Shown: in pieces, positions 37,641 to 50,087 of the stretch
Layout: every line of letters starts with the position of its first letter
How positions within the stretch are numbered: position 1 is the first letter of the stretch
Program-made: the position numbers and the translations under genes
Assembly (NCBI GenBank): GCA_025403435.1
Contig: CM046339.1
Location: 4,604,212-4,668,211 of the forward strand
Direction: 5' to 3'
Source: Artocarpus heterophyllus
Lineage: Eukaryota; Streptophyta; Magnoliopsida; Rosales; Moraceae
Length of the DNA stretch: 64,000 nucleotides
Notes under the pieces: generated by a model
What the model was told of the DNA's origin: nothing
What the model saw: the letters and a program-made list of their open reading frames with translations, nothing else
Database searches by the model: none

Positions 37641-38067
37641 CTCGACAGTGTTTGGGCAAACTTGGTAGGGCTACTCGACGTCTTGATGACCACTAGATTA
37701 TGACATAATCTGGCAAAAAGGGCGAATGTTAAAAGGATACCCTTTATCAAGAGGTCGACCTAGCAACTAAAAATATAACTACTTGGTCCATAATTAACTA
37801 TGACCAAAATAGCCAACAAAATACACCTTTGAATTTGATAGTCGACTTATCTTTGAAAACCCGGAATCAACCATGGTAGCTTGAGAATACCAAAAAAGGC
37901 AGCAAAACATCCCAAAATAGCCTTAACCGGTACGTTTCATCCTTTCCTAGAATTTTGCCCTAAATCTAACCTATGTTTTGCAAGAACAAACCCAAAAATT
38001 TGAAAGAATGCCAAAAAAAAAAGGGAAGAACTCGAAAAGCTTGAAAGAGAAGTTTAAAGTTCAAAAA
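37641..38067. other. Element H remnant between the antisense gene and copia D
   Basis: A few weak minus-strand codons of the antisense gene's 5' side may extend to about 37750 (a 66-codon frame starts there). The rest, rich in AAAA and CCAAAA blocks, shows nothing recognisable. It would be the antisense promoter/5' UTR if the gene assignment is right. Confidence 0.4.
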
Positions 38068-40098
38068 TATTAGACATGTATGCCCTAAGGAGTAAAAATG
38101 AAATATGTTTTTAGAGACATTTTTATCAATAAAAAATTTATTTATTATTTACCAAATCTTGTCCTCTTTATGTTCATATTTGTTGAATGTATGTTATGCA
38201 AACAATAGTCTGAGACTGTCAGTCAAACTTTTAAGAATTGGGCATATGATGGGCAGATTATGCAGAAGACATGATTCTTAAGGTAATAGTCTAAATCATA
38301 AGATTTGCAATCGAGGAAATAAAGTTAGGCGCTTTATTCATGTAAAGATTGTTATGTTGTCTATATCCCTATTGGGAGATGGTCTGTCTTAGCCATCAGA
38401 GTTAGACTCCATGAATAGAAAAATTGGCACATTGTCATAGGTGACAATGTGTTAGATCAGGACATAAAGTAAATTGATTTGGATTAATAATTCTGTCTCG
38501 ACAAATTAATTCCCTTTAGACAAGCTTTTGTATTGTATCTTACTTCTAAAATGAATAGTGGGCCTGTTGTCTTGACTTGTGTCTTTTGATGTACCAAAAG
38601 GTGAGACCTATATTTTAATAGTGGTATGCATGCCGGTATGTTAGAGGCATGATTCTTGATAGCATAGACCTGTTATTCATAGATATGGAATCCACAGCTC
38701 CTCTTTAGGAGTAGTGATATCCTCTTATATGCATTATCCTGTAATTGAAAAACTAGAGCACTTAACCATTTGGATAAATAGGTGTAACCGAATGGTATAC
38801 TATCTTTGGATGGTAAGTTTTTCGATGGTGAGATAATGAAATATAAGATAAAATAATCGGGAAGGTAAGACAAAACTTGTCCTTAAGCTAGTTATGGATA
38901 ATCCTATGGGGATACGATACACTATGATATGTCATGGAGACTTAGCTATACAGGCTTCGTAATTCTATATAGCTAGAGAGTGTAGCTCCAAGCTTTTAGT
39001 AGAGTAACGTTGGAGTTGATAATTATGAAATGTATATCTAGGATATTGGGTTTCATTATTATTGGAAGCTTGAACTTTATAGGTCCATTTGTTCCTCTTT
39101 GCTAGCTCACAAAATCCTGTAATGATACGGCGTGTTTTTCCAATAATTAGTGACTTATGTCAGATTTATCAAATTGGCTAAAATTCAAAAGAATCAAATA
39201 ATTCATGTCTGTTTATCGGTTGGATTAATTTTAAAATAATTCTGTGACAAAATTGATTCAAGATAAACCTGTTGAATTATCCGGATCAGATAATTTATGT
39301 TTGTTTATCGGTTGGATTAATTTTAAATTAATTCAAGATAAACTTGTTAAATTATCAGGAATTTATTTATTTTTCCAAAGATTATCTAGATAAAGTTGTT
39401 TTAATTATACAACTTCTCTATTGGGTTATTTGAATTAAAACTAATATTTTATCCTATAGAATCTCAGGTGGAAAATAAAGATTCGCTGAGATTTTTTTAT
39501 CGGCAGTACAGCATGCCGATCCTCAGGTTTGGCCTGTCGATGAGGCAAGTTTGGCATGCTGGTTAGACAGATCGGCATGTCGATCGTACAATAAAAAGAT
39601 CACTCGTTTTCACATGGATTTCATCTGGTATTGATTTGAATTTGATTCTGATTTGATTTTGAGGCATTATCTGATAAGGACTGACTCCTGGACCCAACCT
39701 CTATAAAAAGGGAGTGAGTCTCATTATTATTTAGATCAATTGAGATATTAGGAGTGAAACTCTGATAGTGAGATTCTGAAACTCTCTGAGAGCTCATATT
39801 CACAAATCATGAACACTAGCTTTGGGTTCTCTCAGTTGATTGGAACGAGAGTCACTAATGGAAGAGCTCTACGTGTGGGCCCACACTCACTCCGAACATG
39901 GATAGAGAATAGCAAAGAATGCTAATTGGTTGAGGTCCTTCTAGAACATTACTTCTCCACATTGATTGAGGAATTTTTTGGCATTTATAAGGTTAGTAAG
40001 GTCTGGTTAATTTGTGCATATAGCGTATCAAACTTATGTTTTGGAAAGCACTTTGATATTAAAGTTTTAAAATTCTGCTGCATACTATATTTTCAACA
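38068..40098 (+). repeat. LTR of copia D
   Basis: 2031 bp, two-subrepeat class (about 39190-39360), U3 motif cluster at 39500-39590 (GCATGCCGATCC, GGCCTGTCGATG, TCGGCATGTCGATC), TATA-like TATAAAAA at 39702-39709. Confidence 0.9.
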
Positions 40099-40195
40099 AT
40101 TGGAATCAGAAACAAGGTTTTTTACATAAATTTACGAGTTTTTGATCATGCTATATATATAAATTATTTGATCGTGATCTCTCCTATGTTTGAAA
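38068..40195 (+). mobile_element. Copia element D: one LTR plus start of leader, rest deleted
   Basis: A complete plus-strand LTR (38068-40098, start mutated to TATTAGACATG, end TTTCAACA) is followed by a PBS-like TGGAATCAGAAA (40101-40112) and about 80 bases of leader, then breaks at about 40190 into an inverted LTR fragment (D2). No gag or pol. The five bases before 38068 (AAAAA) and after 41279 (GTGTA) do not match, so D and D2 are not one clean insertion. Confidence 0.85.
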
Positions 40196-41279
40196 AGTTT
40201 ATCTTGATCTAATTTATCTAAAATTAAATCAACCGATAAATAGACAAGAATTATCCGATCCTTATAATTCAACAAGTTTATCTTGAATTAACTTTATCAC
40301 AAAATTAATTCAACCGATAAACAGACATGAATTATTTGATTCTTCCAAATTTTAACCAATCTAATAAATCTGACATAAGTTACCAATTATTAGAAAAGCA
40401 CGTCGTGTTGTTACAGGATGTTGTGAGCTAGCAAAGGGGACCAAATGGACCTATATAGTTCAAGCTTCCAATAATTATGAAACCCAATATCCCAGATATA
40501 CATTTCATAATTATCAACTCCAACGCTATTCCACTAAAAGCTTAGAGCTGCACTCTCAAACTACGTAGAATTACGAAGCTCGTATAGCTAAGTCTCCATG
40601 ACATATCATAGTTTATCGTATCCCCATATGATAATCCATAATCAGCTTAAGGACAAGTTCTATCTTACCTTCCCGATTATTTTTATCTTACGTTCCATTA
40701 TCTCACCATCGGAAAACTTACCATCCAAAGGCAGTATACCATTCGGTTGCACCTATGTATCCAAAGACACAAGCCAAGACAACAGACTCACTATTCATCT
40801 CAGGATTAATATACAACACAAATGATTGTCTAAAGTGAATCAATTTGCTGAGACTGAATTGTTAATCCAAATCAATTCACTTTATGTCCCGATCCAACAT
40901 ATCGTCACCTATAACAACGTGCCAATGTTTCTATTCACGAAGTCTACCTTCGATGGTCAAGACAAACCATCTCCTAAAAGGGATATAGACAACATAACAA
41001 TCTTTGCATGAATAAAGCACCTAACTTTATTCCCTTGATTGCGGATCGTATGATTTAGACAATCACCTTAAGAATCGTGTCTTCCGCATAATCCGTCTAT
41101 TATATGCCTAATTCTTAAGGTTTAGACCGACAGTCTCAGACTTTTGTTTGCTTAACATACATTCAACAAATATGAACGTAAAGAGGATTGGTATATAAAT
41201 AATAAATAAATTCTTTATTGATAAAAAAGTCTCCAAGAACTTATTACATTTTTACTCCTTAGGGCATACATGCCTAACA
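40196..41279 (-). repeat. D2: inverted, 3'-truncated copia LTR
   Basis: Read on the minus strand it starts TGTTAGGCATGTATGCCC at 41279 and follows the family LTR to the second subrepeat, then stops at the junction with D. About 180 bp is missing inside it (40770-40785, where the block between GTCTTTTGATGTACC and TTGGATACATAGG is gone). No PPT complement follows 41279, so this is the outer edge of a minus-strand element's 5' LTR. Its many differences from D show it is another copy, not a flip of D's own LTR. The plus-strand open frames 40598-40825 and 40826-41011 are LTR antisense frames. Confidence 0.87.
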
Positions 41280-41386
41280 GTGTATAAAATCCTTTTATTT
41301 TTTATGTTTTTCTCAGAGTGGACTTTTAAGATAGAACCAGTTCAAAAAAAAAACATAAAAAAAGCGTCTTAGTCTTAGTAACTATT
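41280..41386. other. Upstream flank of the LOG pseudogene
   Basis: AT-rich with an A9-A10 run at about 41347. It may be a 5' UTR remnant; nothing else seen. Confidence 0.35.
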
Positions 41387-42025
41387 ATGGCAACTCCATC
41401 CAAACCTTCTCAAAGTTTTACAAATGTCTATATGTTTTGCGGTTCTAGTTTAGGCAAGGGTACTGATTACATAAAAGCTGCATTTCATTTGGTTATGTCT
41501 TGGCAAAGAAAAATATAAATCTTGTATATGGAGGAGGTAGTCTAGGTTTAATGGGAACTGTTGTTGTAGGAAGTCATTTTGGAGGTACTGGAGCTTTTGG
41601 TATTATTCCTGGTATCTTTGGTCAAAATTGTTTGTGTGGTCCTACCATTGGCACTGAAAAAATAGTTGCAAGTATCCTTGAGTGAATAAGAGATATGGAG
41701 TTTATCTCTTATGCTTTTATTGCTTTACTTGGAGGTCTAGGAACTTTAGAAGAACTTTTTGCAATTACTAGTTGGAAGTTGTTAGGACTACACTTTAAAC
41801 CTACTGGTCTGTTAAATAAAAATGGTTACATTGACAATTTGCTTAGTTTTCTAGATTATGCTATGGAACAAAGGTTTCTTGAGGAGTCAGGAAGAAAGAT
41901 TTTTATCTCTGCCCTACTGTGGAGGAATTGCTTAAGAAAATATGCAAGTCATTAATCCCAAGGCAGACACTACAACTTCAAAGTTCTGCAGAAACCGTAA
42001 ACAAGATTTGGATCTTTCTCTCTAA
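41387..42025 (+). pseudogene. LOG-like: LONELY GUY-like cytokinin riboside 5'-monophosphate phosphoribohydrolase, processed pseudogene
   Basis: LOG enzymes release active cytokinin bases from riboside monophosphates. From ATG at 41387 the frame reads MATPSKPSQSF, then VYMFCGSSLGKGTDYIKAA. A base loss near 41493 shifts it to the frame holding NLVYGGGSLGLMG (41510 on), then a TGA at 41683, then FIALLGGLGTLEELF (about 41704-41755; the family motif is PGGxGTxxE, here with P changed to L), LLNKNGYIDNLLSFLD, another shift near 41912 and finally QDLDLSL before TAA at 42023. The full family length of about 213 codons is covered without introns, whereas plant LOG genes have several, which points to a retrocopy. 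Confidence 0.88.
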
Positions 42026-42192
42026 ACTCTATCTCTTTTAGTTTTACCTATAATATTTTCGTTTATGTTTTTGTTTTTTTTTCTGAATAAACGCTCTTGT
42101 ATATATAAATTGTTACTCTTCATTTTTGTTTATGTTTTTGTTTTTGTTTCTGAATAAACGCTCTTGTATATATAAGTAGTTACTCTTTCTGC
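42026..42192 (+). repeat. Duplicated 3'-UTR-like segment after the LOG pseudogene
   Basis: A 67-bp unit (42061-42127) is repeated at 42128-42192: GTTTATGTTTTTGTTTT, then TCTGAATAAACGCTCTTGTA, then TATATAA and TTACTCTT. Each copy carries AATAAA, so this may be the 3' UTR and poly(A) signal of the copied mRNA, duplicated afterwards. Confidence 0.7.
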
Positions 42193-43150
42193 TTAATCTT
42201 GTTAAATATGAAGGACAATGTTCAATTTAGCTTAGGGGCAGAGGCCTGTATCAAAATTTTTCAAAGTTTGTTTTTGTGATTGAATCTAGGACTAATTTTC
42301 AAAACCAAGTGAAAAAAGAGAAAAAAAAATTGAAAATTTTTAAAAAATGAAAAAAAGGATGTTGTTTGTAAAACTTTAAGATTCATATTTTCTAAGGTCG
42401 GAATGGTTGAGTGAAGGATTTATCTTGAAATGCGTCTCGATAATGGTTTGGAAATGTAGTCTTTTGTGTTTGTAAAATCTTATCTTTGTATCTTTCTTAT
42501 GCTGCATGCAAGTTTGAAGATGGCCGAGGTAAGGAATACTCAATATTCTTGAAATACATCTTCATTTTAATAGAAATAGCTAAGTAAAAGAGTGACTAGC
42601 ATTCTTGAAATGTATTTCTACATGTTTGTAAAAACTGTGTTTGCATTTCATCTGACTGTTTGAAAAAAGCTTCAAAAAAATTAAAAATTTCAAAAATTTA
42701 AAAAATAAAAAAATTTCAAAATCCAAAAAATATTTTATAATATATGTAAATATTTTTGTTTTTTGATGATTTGCTTCTTGTCCGATGACGATATTAAGAT
42801 TATAATATTTTTAATGACTTGAGGTAAACTTTAAAGGTTGCTTAAGTTTATGTTAGTATCTTTAGTTTATGTTATATTTAGGTTGAAATTTTCCCTAAAT
42901 TTGAGCACTTAGTCTTGAACTATGATCTGTTATATTAATTTAAAGATTGTTTATATTAATATAATTTGGTTTATTTTCTAAAATCTTATAACTTGTTTAA
43001 ATCTCTCTTGAGACGAAATCCTAGATAACACTACGTTATAGATATAATTTAGGTCATCTTTGGAACGTTTAAGCCATTTTAAGCTTACCTGATTATATTC
43101 TATATTCCTAATCACCCTGTTGAGCTTAATATTTCCATTTTTCCTTATCA
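42193..43150. other. AT-rich unassigned sequence
   Basis: A/T-rich with A-runs and TTGAAAATTTTTAAAAAATG-type low complexity (42310-42350, 42660-42740). The phrase CTTGAAAT(A/G)(C/T)(A/G)T recurs near 42425, 42550 and 42614. No open frame of note and no domain recognised. It could be flanking host intergenic DNA or the non-coding end of another element. Confidence 0.4.
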
Positions 43151-43249
43151 TGTTGGAAAAATAGGACGTAGTGAAAATTTAAAAATTTTATACCAGAGTA
43201 TTTTCTAAAACATAAGTTTAACACGCTCTATGCATAAATTAACCAGATC
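43151..43249 (-). repeat. LTR of copia F, outer 99 bases
   Basis: Begins TGTTGGAAAAATAGGACG and ends AACCAGATC, matching the last ~100 bases of the family LTR on the minus strand. It was first seen as an apparent duplication of the LTR end of E, but the AGATC/AGATT duplication shows it is the left part of F split by E. Confidence 0.85.
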
Positions 43250-45193
43250 TATTAGAAAAATAGTACGCAGCAAAAATTAAAAATTTTAATACTAGAGTAT
43301 TTTCCAAAACATAAGTCTGATACGCTATATACATAAATTAACTAGTTCTTACTAACCTCGTATGTTGAAGAACTCTTACAATCAGTGTAGAAAAGAACGT
43401 TCTAGAAGAGCCTCAACCAATTGGTCTTTTTTGCTATTATCCATCCAAGATCGTAGTGCGTGTAGGTGCATGTCGTACAACTCTTCCCAAGTAACTCTCC
43501 TTTTAACCAATCGAGAAATACCCATAACAAAGGTTTGTGATTTGCGAACAATAGCTCTCAAGAGAGTTTTAGAGACTCATAGATAGAGTGCTCGTTCTAG
43601 ATTTCTCAACTGATCTAAATAACTTATGAGTCTCACTCCTTATTTATAGAGGTTAGGCCTAGGGGTTAGTCCTTATCAGATAAGGCCTCAAAAATTCAAA
43701 TATGGATCAATATCTAATAAACTCATATAAAAGCACATGATCAGATTATCGTTCAGTTGGTAGGCCAAACTGGTAGATCGGCTTGCTGAACTTACTTCAT
43801 CAGCAAGTAGAACCTATAGACCGGCCTGCCGAACTTACGATAAATGATTCTTGTAAATCTTTTATTTTTCACCTAAGATTCTTTGGATAAAGCCTCAGTT
43901 TTAATTCAAATAACCCAAAAGAGAAGTTATCTGATTAAAACAACAATAGCTAGATAATCTCTAGGAAAATAAATATTCCCAATAAGTCAACAAGTTTATC
44001 TTGAATTATTTTTTTACAAAAATAATTCAACTGATAAACAGACATGAATTATCCGATCCTTTCGAGTTTCAAGCAATCTGATAATTTAACATAAATCATC
44101 AATTTATTAGAAAAGCACGTCGTATCGTTATAAGATTTATTATGAGCTAGCAAAGAGGATCTGATGGACCCATATAGTTTAAGTTCCCAATAATTATGAA
44201 ACCCAATATCCTAGATATACATTTCATAATTATCAAATCTAATGCTACTTTACTAAAAGCTTAGAGCTGCACAATCAAACTATGTAGAATTACAAAGCCT
44301 GAATAGCTAAGTCTCTATAACATATCATAATGCATCGTATCCCCTTAGGATATCCATAAATCGGCTTAAGGATAAATTCTGTCTTACCTTTCAAATTATT
44401 TTTCTCTTACATTCGAGTATCTCACCATCAGAAAACTTACCATCCAAATACAGTATGCTATTTAGTTACACCTATGTATCTAAATGGTTGGCACTCTAGT
44501 CTTCTAATTACATGATAACACATATAAGAGGATATCACGACTCTTAAAAAGGAGCTATGGATTCTGTATCTATGAATAACAAAGCTACGCTATCTAAAGT
44601 CATGTCTCCACCGTACCGGTATATGTTCCATCATAAATTGTGGATGTCACCCTTTGGTACATCAAAAGACATAAGTAAAGAAAACAGGCTCCCTATTCAT
44701 CTCAGGATTAAGATACAACATATATGATGTCTAAAGTGAATTAATTTACCAAGACAGAATTATTAATCCAAATCAATTACACTTTATATGCCGATCCAAT
44801 ACATCCTTACCTATGACAATGCACCAATGTTTTTATTCGTAGAGTCTACCTCTGATGGCCAAGACAAATTGTCTTCCGTTAGGGATATAGACAACATAAC
44901 AATCTTTGCATGAATAAAGCGTCCAACTTTATTCCCCTGATTACGGATCTTATGATTTAGACCATCACTTTTAGAATCATGTCATCCGTATAATCTGTCC
45001 ATCATACGCTTGATTCTAAAGGTTTGGACCAATAGTCTCAAAATTTTTGTTTGCTTATCATACATCCAACAAATATGAACATAAAGAGGAGAATAATTTG
45101 ATATATGAACAATAAATAAACTCTTTATTGATAAAAAAAAATGTCTCGAAAAACATATGACATTTTTACTCCTTAGGGCATACATGTCTAACA
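43250..45193 (-). repeat. 3' LTR of copia E
   Basis: Minus-strand TGTTAGACATG starts at 45193, next to the PPT (CTGAGAGAT on minus). 1944 bp. One subrepeat (about 43985-44075). U3 motif cluster at 43755-43850 (GGTAGGCCAAAC, GCTTGCTGAAC, GGCCTGCCGAAC). Confidence 0.92.
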
Positions 45194-45207
45194 ATCTCTC
45201 AGTTGCA

Positions 45208-48200
45208 CTAAGTGAATAAATATGACAAATTTCGCATCCCCATAGTTTCCATAAGCCTCTCGAAAACTCTCATAGTAAGTGTCTTTGTGAATGGATCAAT
45301 TAAAATGTCCTCGAATGCGATTTTACATATAGCAACATGCCCAGCCTCTATGAAGTCCTTTATTACATGATACCTCCGATCAACATGCTTACTCTTGTTG
45401 TGAAATCTTCCTTCCTTAGCATTAGCTATCACCATAGAGTTATCACAATAAAGCGATACCGCCTTATCCATTCTAAGAACTACCTCAAGATCACCAAGGA
45501 ACTTGCAGAGCCACACTGCTTCTTTCGAAGCATCACTAGCTACCACATACTCGGCCTCCATTGTTGAATCGAAAGTGCAATCTTGCTTGGCACTTCTCCA
45601 TCAAATGGCACCGTCGCCTAAAGTAACCACAAAAACCCAAAGTCGATCTTCTCGTAACCAGCAAAGATTGGAAATCTAAGTCAATGTATCCTAGAAGAGT
45701 TAAATCCTTACCCAAATATATAAGCTTATACCCTCAAGTCCTTCTCAAGTACTTGAAAATATGCTTGACTACAACCCTGTGGCTCGGTCCTGGATCTGCT
45801 TGAAATCGACTTCCTATCCTAACCGCATAACTAATATCCCATCACGTGCAAAGCATGGCAAGCATGAGACTACCCACTGCCGAAGCATAAGGTACTTTCT
45901 TCATGTATTCTTTTTCTTCATCAGACTTTGGTGAGTCTTTCTTAGAAAGAGTAATTCCAGGCCTAGATGGTCGTCCACCTTTCTTGGAGTCCTGCATACC
46001 TTTTGAGAATTTTATCTATGTAGCTTGCTTAGGATAAAGCTATCATTCTATTTCCTATCCCAAAAGATCTGAATATCCGAAACAAAATTAGCCTCACCTA
46101 AGTCTTTCATGTCAAACTACTTGGTCAACCATAATTAAACTAATGGCAACACCCTAATGTCATTGCTAATTAGCAGAATGTCATATACATAGAGCAGTAA
46201 AATAACCACCTTTTCATCCTTAATGTGTTTGTAAACACATGGTTCGTTCACATTTTGTACAAACCCATAAGTCTTGATCATCGGATCAAATCTTATGTTC
46301 CAAGAATAGGAGGCCTGCTTAAGTCCATAAATTGACTTTAGCAGCTTACAAACCTTACCCTCTTGACCCTTAGCCTTGAACCCGTTTGGCTGTTCCATAT
46401 AAATAGGCTCATCAAGATAGCCATTTAGAAACGCCGTCTTGACATCCATCTACCAAATCTAGTAGTCGAGAGTGGTAGCCATGGACAAGAGAATGCTGAT
46501 GGACTTAAGCATGGCTATGGACAAAAAGGTTTTCTCGTAATTGATTCCTTCCTTTTACGTGCATCCATTAGCTACTAGTCTAGCCTTATAGGTTTCGAAT
46601 TTTCCATCCACTCCTCTCTTCCTCTTATAGATCAACTTACAGCCTATTGGTTTTACCCCTTCGAGAAGATGTACAAGCTCCCAGACCTGATTAGTCTCTA
46701 TAGACTTCATCTTTATGTTCATGGCCTCTATCTAGACTTTCAAAGCAACATCCTTCATAGCCTCTTCGTAAGTGTAAAAATCCATGTCATGTTCAACTGG
46801 TTCAGCCAAAAAGGCCTCACCATTGAACATATACCTCTCGGGTTGACGCCCAATCCTCCCCCTACGCCAAAGCCCCTTAGGTTATTGTTTGGGTTCGATT
46901 GGTTTCTCTACACTAATAGGAATGGTTTCATTTGGAACCCCCGGAGTGATTCAAATCACTCGCCAACTCCTCAAGTGCCACTTTGCTTCAAGGCTTAAAG
47001 TCGTTCATGTGACTTTTCTCAAGGAAAGTTGCATTAGTTGAAACCACAACTTTGTTTTCCTTTGGGTTAGAGAAATAACCCTCTTTAGTCCCTTTTCGAT
47101 ATCCTACAAACACACAAACTTCTGAACATGCTTTCAACTTTTTTGCTTCCTTAAACAGGACATAAGCCATACATCCCCATATGCGAATATGGTTTAAGGA
47201 TGTCTTTTTACCCGTCCACAACTTGTGGGGAGTTTTAGGGACCGATTTTGAACGTACATTGTTCAAAAGATAACATGTAGTTTGCAGTGCCTATCCCCAA
47301 AAGGATAAAGGTAATAATGAATAACTCAAAATGGATTTGACCATGTCCAACAAAGTCCTATTTCTTCTCTCAGCCATGCCATTTTGTTGCGATGTGCCCA
47401 GCGTAGTCAAATGGGATAGAATCCCATTCTCTAATAAGTGTCCCAAGAACTCATCAAAAAGGTATTCTCTACCTCGATCGAATCGAGGTGCCTTTATAGG
47501 TCACCCAATTGCTTTTCTACTTCAGCTCGAAACTCCTTGAACTAGTCAAAGGTTTTGCTTTTGTGGTGGATTAGGAACACATACCCATACCTTGAGTAAT
47601 CATCAATAAAAGTGAAGAAGTACTCATACCCTCCTCATGCTTGGATGTTCATAGGTCTGCAAACATCACTATGCACAAATTCTAGAACCCCTTCGGCCGT
47701 ATTGCCCTTAGACCCAAATGGTCTTTTGGTCATTTTAACCCCCAAATAAGATTCACATTGTGGTATAGATTTCATCTTTAAGTGACTTAAAGGTCCATCC
47801 CTTACCAACCTTTGAATCCTATTCAAGTTAATATGACTCAGTCATAAATGCCAAAAATAAGTCTAATTAGAGTGAGAAGTTTTAAGTCTTTTCAAGTTAT
47901 TATCATTAACCTCCGTGTTAAGTAGTAAGTCCATCTTAGGTTTGATAAAATATAGATTACTTTGCATCCATCCATCCCAGACAAAAAAATTGTTTTTACG
48001 AATCACCACTTTATTATTAAAAGACACTACATAAGAGTCTTTAAATAAACAAGCTATAGAAATTAAATTCCTTTTAAGTTTAAGAACATAAAAACAATCT
48101 CGTAAAAATAAACTCTTATTATTATCAAAGTAAAGATGGATGTCTCCCACTGCTTCAACTGACACTAAGAATCCATCGACCATCCAAAGCGTAAAGTCTT

Positions 48201-49125
48201 CATATAGTAGAATTCTTGTTTCTTTGAACCCTTACAGAGAAACACGAAATAATTAGTTGCCCTGGAATCTATGACCCAAGTGCCATTGGATTTCTCAACC
48301 AAACAAGTTTCTAAAACCAAAAGATCACACCTACCTCCTTGGAAAAGGAAGTCCTTGCAATTCTTCTTGATGTGCCCGACCTTTCTCCACAAAAAAAAAA
48401 CACTTAAGCTTCTTTGGGTTCTTCTTTTTCTTCTTCTTATTCTTGCCATTTGCAGGAATAGAAGACTTTTCGTTCTTGGTCCATTGCTTCTTTCCATTCC
48501 CAAGGTTAAGATTGGAACCAAATATAGCCGCCAAGTTGGCCTCACCACCAACAGGAGATTCCCTGATCAGAAGTTTAAACTCCTATAACTACTTCAACAA
48601 CTCAGTCAAGATCATATCCTATTTGTTAAATGTAGCCCTAAATGGAATAAACTCCTTCGATAGAGTCTCAAGGACCATAGTAATCTTTGTTTCGGCATCA
48701 ATGTCATCTTTTTTGGTTTGAGCGTCAGGAAGGAAACCTATGACTAACATCATATGCTGTTTGCGGTTTAGAAGTTTTTGAAGTGTCCCTGGCCGTTTTG
48801 TTAGGGCCTGGCTTCCAAACATGTCTTCAAGATTATCCAAGATCTTCTTCGCAGTTTCATAATCTTCATGTTGAGTTTGTAACATGTTATTCATGCTGGC
48901 CATAACATAATAGCAGGCCTAATCATTACCATGTTTTTAGTGATCATATGCTTGGATTTGCTCGTTAGTGAAATCTCCCGTAGGCTCGAGAGGACACAGA
49001 GTTGTCAGCACAAATTTTAGTTTCTCAAAGGACAGGATGATATTTAGGTTATGTTTCCAATCATTATAGTTCTCACCGATCAATTGGTTTTTGTCAAGTA
49101 TCAAAGATAAAGCATTTTTAGACGT
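45208..49125 (-). pseudogene. gag-pol: Copia E gag-pol polyprotein, broken, start codon lost
   Basis: The position of the gag ATG used by the other copies is ACG at 49125-49123; the frame then reads TSKNALSLILDKNQL. Gag pieces at 49125-48937 and 48903-48619. The zinc-knuckle region carries a long T run (CFFFVEKGRAH) that shifts the frame. Protease motif DSRA (about 48280). Integrase and Gag-pre-integrase pieces at 48183-47863, 47826-47635 and 47266-46988. RT at 46449-46135 with YVYD in place of YVDD. RNase H at 45561-45208, MEAEYVVASDAS to LSYLFT before TAG. Confidence 0.9.
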
Positions 49126-49400
49126 TTTTAATCTATAATAAAGAATCATATACAAACATACACAAACATACCATAATAATTTAATAAGATAACATAATCA
49201 TATAAAATATATAATATGTTTATCTATAAAAACCTTGAAAATATCACAACCTCACAACAATAATTCCCAACTCAGAATTCAACAAGCCGCCTAAGGGAGA
49301 CTTGCTAAATTCAATTAGGAACATGGATCCCCTTCTGATTAATATATATCATCCAAGACCTATATGATCCAATATATATTAATAATCATTTCTTTGGCCA

Positions 49401-49448
49401 TTAATTTTATTAACAGAGCTCCTAGGGGAGGTTAATAATAAAATTAAC
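49401..49448 (-). other. Pre-gag hairpin of copia E
   Basis: TTAATTTTATTAAC (from 49401) pairs with GTTAATAATAAAATTAA (ending 49447) around CTCCTAGGGGAG. The second hairpin, 49318-49385, is weakened by changes on both arms. Same location relative to gag as in A, B and G. Confidence 0.6.
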
Positions 49449-50087
49449 ATGAGTGTATAACCATCCTTTCAATATCTTATCCATGATTTATAATTACCAC
49501 CTAGGGGTATGCAACGATAAATCATGCTAAAATACCTTACCCTCTTAGAGATCCAACCCAGTACATGATGAAGTCCCTTCTTAGGTGAACCACCATATGC
49601 TATTTATGGACCAACGATGGAAGCCGTAGGTCATCTCTTCAAAAACCTTCTCCCATTCAATCTTTTAAAATCAAGGTTTTATTTTAAGAAACATGCATGA
49701 ATAGTTTTTAATGAGCGGCACTCCCTATTCTATATGGCATGTTATCAATATACATGGCAAATCATATTATAATACAGACAAACAAAGCAATCATGCAAAG
49801 CTACAAGAAAAATAATAATAAATAGCCGTAATGTTATGGTCCCACCCTAGAGAAAAGAAACTAAAGATTACAAGAGATAAATCAAAACATATTATCGATT
49901 CTTCATCCTTGAATCTTCAAATTGTATCCTTCTTCATGTACTATCTATCTTTAAGTCTTCAATCCGCATAGATCAAATACTTCATATTTCCGATTATATC
50001 CAAATTTAATGTTTCTCAGAATTGTGCTAAAAATATAATGAAAACTGTACTAAAAATGCACATTTTTTGAAAAATTCACAACTCTTT

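Larger units (their letters stand above)
14858..38067 (+). mobile_element. Element H: Tat-lineage gypsy remnant, interrupted by copia B and C and bounded by D
   Basis: Pieces at 14858-15120, 24771-27626 and 35225-38067 are collinear once copia B and C are set aside. The RT frame stops at GVTSGKF before B and resumes after it with LGFMVSK. The domain order RT, RNase H, second (archaeal-type) RNase H, integrase, then an antisense gene is known for Tat/Ogre/Grande-like elements. The 5' part (LTR, gag, protease, start of RT) is absent at 14858, and no 3' LTR is seen before D. Lineage is inferred from the domain set. Confidence 0.72.

Noticed and set aside
38068..41279. D plus D2 as a single small (MITE- or foldback-like) transposon with long inverted repeats
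   Set aside because: The two arms belong to different copia LTR copies, one with its own internal deletion. PBS and leader follow only one, and there is no target-site duplication.
41500..41955. A functional LOG gene
   Set aside because: A TGA, two or more frameshifts and a changed catalytic motif make an active enzyme implausible.
43151..43353. Local 100-bp tandem duplication of an LTR end
   Set aside because: Explained better by E inserted in F with the AGATC/AGATT duplication.
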